From JANMDU01 sp043755865 (GTDB lineage: Bacteria; Pseudomonadota; Gammaproteobacteria; Burkholderiales; Burkholderiaceae_C), in NCBI GenBank assembly GCA_043755865.1, contig JAYUSD010000184.1:1-17309 (forward strand): a stretch of 17,309 nt of DNA. Reading direction: 5' to 3'. The position numbers were made by a program, and so were the translations under genes. This document shows positions 13,919 through 17,309 of the stretch, in pieces. Each line of letters opens with the position of its first letter. The first letter of the stretch is position 1. A model generated the notes under the pieces. The model saw nothing but the letters and a program-made list of their open reading frames with translations, did no database searches and was not told the DNA's origin.

Positions 13919-15012
13919 AAAGTCAACAATACCGCGCCCCAAGTAAACCCACCGCCTACGCCCTCTAGCATTAGCGTTTCGCCTTTTTTGATCTTGCCAC
14001 TACGTACGCCGTGATCGAGCGCGAGTGGGATGGACGCTGCCGAAGTGTTGCCATGATCGGCCACGGTGACGATGACTTTGTCTTCGCTCATTTTGAGCTT
14101 TTTCGCCGTGCCGAGCATGATGCGGATGTTGGCTTGGTGGGGGATCAGCCAGTCGATGTCTGCTTCCGTTTTACCGGCTTTGGCTAATACCGAACGCGCT
14201 ACATCTGCGAGCACGCTAACAGCGAGTTTGAAAACGGCTTGGCCATCCATCTTGAGCAGCGGATCGCCAAGAATCGCGCCGCCGCTCACCGTGCCTGGCA
14301 CGCAGAGCACGCCGACGTGTTTGCCATCGGCATGGAGCTCGCTGGCCAAGATGCCGGGCTCATTGGAGGCCTCTAAAACCACTGCGCCCGCGCCATCGCC
14401 AAACAACACGCAGGTCGTGCGATCTTTGAAATCCAAAATGCGGCTGAACACTTCTGCGCCAACGACCAAGGCGCATTTGGCTGCGCCGGTTTTGATCATC
14501 GCGTCGGCCACGGTGAGCGCATAGACAAAACCGCTGCACACGGCTTGCACATCGAATGCGGGACAACCGGCGATGCTTCGCGGTTTATTGCCTTCCGCGC
14601 TGAACCCTACATTGACTCCTGAATTTATAGCATTCTGCGTAGATTCTATGCCGGCTAGAGTCGGATTCAGCTCATAAAACTGGCCTAATTTGTGCTGCAA
14701 GATGGCCGCCGTGGACGGAAAGATCATGTCTGGCGTAGACGTGGCGCAGATGATCAAATCCACGTCGCCTGCCACTCTTCCTGCCGCTTGCAGCGCGCTC
14801 ACGCAAGCGGGCAATGCAAGATCGCTGGCCGATTGATCATCGGCTGCGAAATGCCGATTGCGAATGCCGGTGCGCTCTACGATCCATTCGTCGGAAGTTT
14901 CAACGCCATCTTTGGCCAGACGTGCGGCTAAATCAACATTGGTGAGTTTATTGGCCGGCAAATAGCTGCCTGTGCCGGTGATGCGGGAATAGGTCGGTGC
15001 GCTGAGAGTCAT
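13915..15012 (-). CDS. fabH: Beta-ketoacyl-ACP synthase III (FabH) with a 36-residue insert
   Basis: Starts fatty acid synthesis by condensing acetyl-CoA with malonyl-ACP. The triad is complete: Cys159 in VQAVCSGF, His292 in PHQAN and Asn322 in HGNTSAA; the C-terminus GVGGGFTWGAVLL is typical. It has 365 residues, longer than the usual 317-330. The excess is residues 111-148, between LG110 and GCPAFDV, where E. coli FabH has only two residues (IK; recalled from memory). More than half of the insert is read antisense from dispersed repeat copy D; the rest (GVNVGFSAEGNKPRSIA) comes from 14569-14620, which contains a CGCGG/CCGCG inverted repeat. The insert is in frame and the flanks are intact, so the gene is probably functional. 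It may form an extra surface loop. Confidence 0.94.
   Translation of the reverse strand: MTLSAPTYSRITGTGSYLPANKLTNVDLAARLAKDGVETSDEWIVERTGIRNRHFAADDQSASDLALPACVSALQAAGRVAGDVDLIICATSTPDMIFPSTAAILQHKLGQFYELNPTLAGIESTQNAINSGVNVGFSAEGNKPRSIAGCPAFDVQAVCSGFVYALTVADAMIKTGAAKCALVVGAEVFSRILDFKDRTTCVLFGDGAGAVVLEASNEPGILASELHADGKHVGVLCVPGTVSGGAILGDPLLKMDGQAVFKLAVSVLADVARSVLAKAGKTEADIDWLIPHQANIRIMLGTAKKLKMSEDKVIVTVADHGNTSAASIPLALDHGVRSGKIKKGETLMLEGVGGGFTWGAVLLTL
14621..14679 (+). repeat. Dispersed repeat family 1, copy D (inside fabH)
   Basis: Block order GAATTTATAGCA, TTCTGCGTAG, ATTCTATGCCGGC, TAGAGTCGGATT and an A-rich end. The ATTCTATGCCGGCTA stretch is identical to copy C. It is antisense to fabH and codes in frame for YELNPTLAGIESTQNAINS. 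It lies within a roughly 108-nt insertion relative to usual fabH genes. Confidence 0.82.
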
Positions 15013-15086
15013 GGATGAGAGTTTGCCATGCTTTTTCTCTGAGTTATTGCGTTGTCATGTGCTGAGGTCTGAAAGACAAGACAGGC

Positions 15087-15253
15087 CGCGAAAGACGCAA
15101 AAGTTACCCGAAAGACGCGAAAAAAATACAGAAATCAAATTCAAAAAAATGTGACAGCACATTCTCTTCAGAAGCTGTGTTTATTTCACGCAGACCTTCG
15201 CTTATTTGCGTTGTTTCTTTCGCGTCTTTCGCGTAACTTTTGCGTCTTTCGCG
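15087..15253. repeat. MITE-like long inverted-repeat element 2 (plsX-fabH spacer)
   Basis: Arms of 36 bp (15087-15122 and 15218-15253) are inverted copies with one mismatch and use the same CGCGAAAGACGC plus AAAGTTAC units as element 1. The centre is about 95 nt and A/T-rich but unlike that of element 1. No gene lies in it. The rest of the 261-nt spacer shows nothing clear. Confidence 0.85.
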
Positions 15254-15273
15254 CTAGAAAGTGGCTTTTGTAT

Positions 15274-16359
15274 TTAACCTTCAGTCCCGCTAGCCATAGT
15301 CAACAAAGGCGCCGCATGCGCAATCCGCGCTTGCACCTTAGCCACCAAGTCGTGACTAGCGGCCTCATAAGCTTTCGCTAAAGCCGCCTCAAAAGCCAGT
15401 GCATCGGCCGAGCCGTGGCTCTTGAATACCAAACCGCGCAAGCCGAGGAGTGCCGCGCCGTTGTATCGGCGATGATCAACTCGATCTTTAAACGCGTTTA
15501 AGACAGAATACGCCCCGATAGCGGCAGTTTTGGTGAAAATGCTGCGAGAAAACTCATCGCGCAAGAATTGACCAATCATTTTAGCCAGCCCTTCGCTGGC
15601 CTTCAGTGCCACATTGCCCACAAAGCCATCGCACACCACCAAATCTACAATGCCGGTGTAAATATCGTTGCCTTCCACGTTGCCGTAAAAATTCAGATCT
15701 CCATTGTTGGCGGCAGATCGCAGCAATTGACCAGTTTTTTTGATGATTTCGTTGCCTTTAATGACTTCTTCGCCAATGTTGAGCAAGCCAACCGTTGGGT
15801 TTTCATCATTATTGAGTACAGATACCAAGGCCGAGCCCATGATGGCGAATTGAAACAAATGCTCTGGCTGGCAATCCACGTTCGCACCCAAATCGAGCAC
15901 CGTCGTCGTTTTGCCCAAAATATTGGGCAGCTGCGTGGCGATCGCAGGGCGGTCAATGCCATCGAGCGTTTTGAGCACATAGCGGGCTATTGCCATGAGT
16001 GCGCCGGTGTTGCCGGCGGACACTGCCGCTTGGGCCGCACCGGCCTTGACCTGCGCAATCGCCACACGCATCGAGGAATCTTTTTTCTTGCGCAGCGCCA
16101 CTTCCAACAGATCGTCCATCGATACCACTTCACTTGCGGGCACGACTTGTGCGCGAGGATGGGAAAAATCTTGCAAAGCATCGGGCAGCCCCACAAGGAG
16201 CAAATGCGCACGTGGATGACTCTCCAAAAATGCGCGGCATGCCGGCAGCGTAGAGGCTAGGCCATGATCGCCGCCCATGCAATCGACTGCCAGCGTGATC
16301 GCGCCTTTTGCAGCGCTTGCGGGCGGGATGGAGGGCGTTGTCTCGCTTATGGATAACAT
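15274..16359 (-). CDS. plsX: Phosphate acyltransferase PlsX
   Basis: Converts acyl-ACP to acyl-phosphate, the first step of phospholipid synthesis by the PlsX/PlsY route; a peripheral membrane enzyme. It has 361 residues. The family start ITLAVDCMGGDHG is at 21-33, SAGNTGALMA is near 115-125, and VDLVVCDGFVGNVALKASEG lies in the C-terminal half. The first 20 residues (MLSISETTPSIPPASAAKGA) are an extra N-terminal tail compared with typical PlsX; no later in-frame ATG precedes the core, so the tail seems real. The start lies 7 nt from repeat copy E and no good ribosome-binding site is visible. Confidence 0.95.
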   Translation of the reverse strand: MLSISETTPSIPPASAAKGAITLAVDCMGGDHGLASTLPACRAFLESHPRAHLLLVGLPDALQDFSHPRAQVVPASEVVSMDDLLEVALRKKKDSSMRVAIAQVKAGAAQAAVSAGNTGALMAIARYVLKTLDGIDRPAIATQLPNILGKTTTVLDLGANVDCQPEHLFQFAIMGSALVSVLNNDENPTVGLLNIGEEVIKGNEIIKKTGQLLRSAANNGDLNFYGNVEGNDIYTGIVDLVVCDGFVGNVALKASEGLAKMIGQFLRDEFSRSIFTKTAAIGAYSVLNAFKDRVDHRRYNGAALLGLRGLVFKSHGSADALAFEAALAKAYEAASHDLVAKVQARIAHAAPLLTMASGTEG

Positions 16360-16366
16360 TTAAGCT

Positions 16367-16429
16367 GCTATTATATTTATAGCATGTTGCGCAGTGTTTA
16401 TGCCGGCAAGATGCTTAAAAGATCTAAAA
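16367..16429 (+). repeat. Dispersed repeat family 1, copy E (upstream of plsX)
   Basis: Block order GCTATTATATTTATAGCA, TGTTGCGCAG, TGTTTATGCCGGC, AAGATGC and a tail ending TCTAAAA. It is more divergent after the GCCGGC block. It lies in the rpmF-plsX spacer and ends 7 nt from the plsX ATG. On the minus strand its end gives TATAAT (16375-16370), but too near the ATG to act as an ordinary promoter. Confidence 0.72.
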
Positions 16430-16447
16430 AACCACAGAAGACCATGC

Positions 16448-16482
16448 AAAAAGCCCGGTGCTCATCCAATGAACAGCGGGCT
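16448..16482 (-). terminator. Intrinsic terminator downstream of rpmF
   Basis: On the minus strand AGCCCG pairs with CGGGCT, with an imperfect inner stem (TGTTCA against TGAGCA) and a short loop, followed directly by TTTT. It lies 41 nt after the rpmF stop and would separate rpmF from plsX, at least in part. Confidence 0.7.
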
Positions 16483-16522
16483 CATGTGTATCAGCGCAAG
16501 CGAACAGCTGCGCCGAAGATGC

Positions 16523-16711
16523 TTATTCAGCAGCGACTTGCTTTGGCTTGATCACTTGGCGGCCACGGTACATGCCGTTGGGGCTAATGTGGTGGCGCAG
16601 GCCAGCTTCTCCGGTGCTGTTGTCGACAACCACATTGGCTGCCACGAGCGCATTGTGCGAGCGATGCATACCGCGCTTAGACGGTGATTTCTTATTTTGT
16701 TGAACGGCCAT
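16523..16711 (-). CDS. rpmF: 50S ribosomal protein L32
   Basis: Ribosomal protein of 62 residues with the conserved L32 start MAVQQNKKSPSKRGMHRSH and a middle part with GEAGLRHHISPNGMYRGRQV. A strong ribosome-binding site AAGGAG lies 7 nt before the ATG. It is the usual first gene before plsX. The gene yceD (DUF177), commonly just upstream of rpmF, is absent here: only a 174-nt spacer and a tRNA on the other strand precede it. Confidence 0.97.
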   Translation of the reverse strand: MAVQQNKKSPSKRGMHRSHNALVAANVVVDNSTGEAGLRHHISPNGMYRGRQVIKPKQVAAE

Positions 16712-16807
16712 GATGGGCTCCTTGGAACTCTGTGCCCAGCAAATCTGCTAGGAGGGGTTAAATTGGGATCGCCGCAAACCGTGTTGGGTCATGCAGCAAA
16801 GCCTTAA

Positions 16808-16813
16808 ATTATA
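16808..16813 (-). promoter_or_regulatory. Candidate -10 element for rpmF
   Basis: A perfect TATAAT on the minus strand lies about 96 nt upstream of the rpmF ATG. No strong -35 is seen at 16-18 nt spacing (GTCGCG at 17). It is the only good -10 in the spacer on this strand. Confidence 0.45.
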
Positions 16814-16866
16814 ACAGTTTCCGCGCTATGCGCGACAGATTTCACCATGAAGAGCCATGCGCCCGC

Positions 16867-16872
16867 TACAAT
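16867..16872 (+). promoter_or_regulatory. Candidate -10 element for tRNA-Arg
   Basis: TACAAT lies 13 nt before the first base of the tRNA, so transcription would start about 7 nt upstream of it. A partial -35 (TTCACC at 16841) is 20 nt away, longer than ideal. Confidence 0.45.
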
Positions 16873-16885
16873 CAATGCTGAATGT

Positions 16886-16961
16886 GCGGCTGTAGCTCAG
16901 TGGATAGAGTATTGGCCTCCGAAGCCAAGGGTCGTGGGTTCGATCCCCGCCAGCCGCACCA
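16886..16961 (+). tRNA. tRNA-Arg (anticodon CCG)
   Basis: A 76-nt cloverleaf: acceptor stem GCGGCTG with CAGCCGC, D-arm with AGCTCAGTGGATAGAGT, anticodon stem TTGGC/GCCAA around loop CTCCGAA (anticodon CCG, reading CGG), T-arm GTGGGTTCGATCCCCGC with GGTTCGA, discriminator A and encoded CCA. All stems pair. Confidence 0.97.
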
Positions 16962-17029
16962 GATCATACATACAAGGCGAAGCTCTTATTGCCTCATGAA
17001 AGCCGGTTCATCGCTTTAAGCCTCGTGCC

Positions 17030-17309
17030 ATGACCGTTCGCCCCCTGCTCTACACCTACCGCCGCTGCCCTTATGCCATGCGAGCGAGGATGGCGCTTTT
17101 GCATGCTGCCGTGGCGTTTGATGCTTATGAGATCGTGCTCCGGCAAAAGCCACCCGAGATGCTTGCAGCTTCGCCCAAAGGCACGGTGCCGGTCTTGGTG
17201 TTGCCTGATGGCACTGTAATCGAAGAAAGCCTAGAGATCATGCGCTGGGCCTGCGAGGCAAGCGCTCAGTCACAGGGCGCGCAAGACTGGTGGGCTGCTT
17301 CGCAGACCT
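17030..17309 (+). CDS. Glutathione S-transferase-like protein (5' part)
   Basis: The frame is open to the window edge, so only the first 93 residues are seen. They form a thioredoxin-fold GST N-terminal domain: MTVRPLLYTYRRCPYAMRAR with the CPYA redox-like motif at 13-16, the cis-proline motif KGTVPVLVLPDG (Pro54), and EESLEIMRW, which in GSTs binds the glutamyl part of glutathione (Glu66-Ser67). The CPYA motif suggests a glutaredoxin-2-like or omega/beta-like member. It follows tRNA-Arg by 68 nt. The C-terminal helical domain lies outside the window. Confidence 0.85.
   Translation, partial: MTVRPLLYTYRRCPYAMRARMALLHAAVAFDAYEIVLRQKPPEMLAASPKGTVPVLVLPDGTVIEESLEIMRWACEASAQSQGAQDWWAASQT

Noticed and set aside
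866..16250. Further GATGCCGGC or CATGCCGGC matches (for example near 866, 7190 and 16240) as extra family 1 repeats
   Set aside because: Only the short GCCGGC core matches; the ATAGCA and CTGCG blocks are missing, so they are ordinary coding sequence.
16370..16375. TATAAT in repeat copy E as the plsX promoter
   Set aside because: It is only 10 nt from the ATG, giving almost no leader, and no -35 is present at 17 nt; kept only as a remark.

Overview
The window looks like a chromosome segment of a betaproteobacterium, most likely order Burkholderiales (possibly Comamonadaceae). This rests on gene order and protein character: rpmF-plsX-fabH-fabD-fabG-acpP-fabF followed by rpoE-rseA-rseB-mucD, all on the minus strand, is the usual betaproteobacterial arrangement. 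The genus cannot be fixed from the sequence alone.

Layout, read in the direction of transcription (minus strand, right to left). A 5' portion of a glutathione S-transferase-like gene and a tRNA-Arg(CCG) lie on the plus strand at the right edge. Then come rpmF (with its own terminator), plsX, fabH, a GNAT acetyltransferase that overlaps fabH by ATGA, an antitoxin/toxin pair of the RelE/ParE type, fabD and fabG. A 4.4 kb plus-strand gene for a secreted glycine-rich DUF11 protein then splits the cluster. After it come acpP (with a terminator), fabF, a YgfX-like membrane protein, and the envelope-stress block rpoE-rseA-rseB-mucD, which runs to the left edge.

How the genes work together: PlsX, FabH, FabD, FabG, AcpP and FabF supply acyl chains for membrane lipids. 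RpoE, RseA, RseB and MucD sense and answer envelope damage. A candidate sigma-E promoter lies inside the ygfX-like gene just upstream of rpoE and could give autoregulation.

The most unusual content is two families of short repeats scattered through this essential region. Family 1 (five copies, about 60 bp each) has a core built from ATAGCA, CTGCG and ATTCTATGCCGGC. Three of the five copies lie inside protein-coding sequence and are read as protein: 36 extra residues in FabH shortly before the catalytic cysteine, the signal-peptide n-region of RseB, and the first membrane segment of the YgfX-like protein. A fourth copy supplies the stop codon of the DUF11 protein and the fifth abuts the plsX start. 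This recalls the Rickettsia palindromic elements that insert in frame in genes. Family 2 (two copies, about 170-180 bp) has long inverted arms built from CGCGAAAGACGC units around an A-rich centre. It sits only in intergenic spacers, between fabD and fabG and between plsX and fabH.
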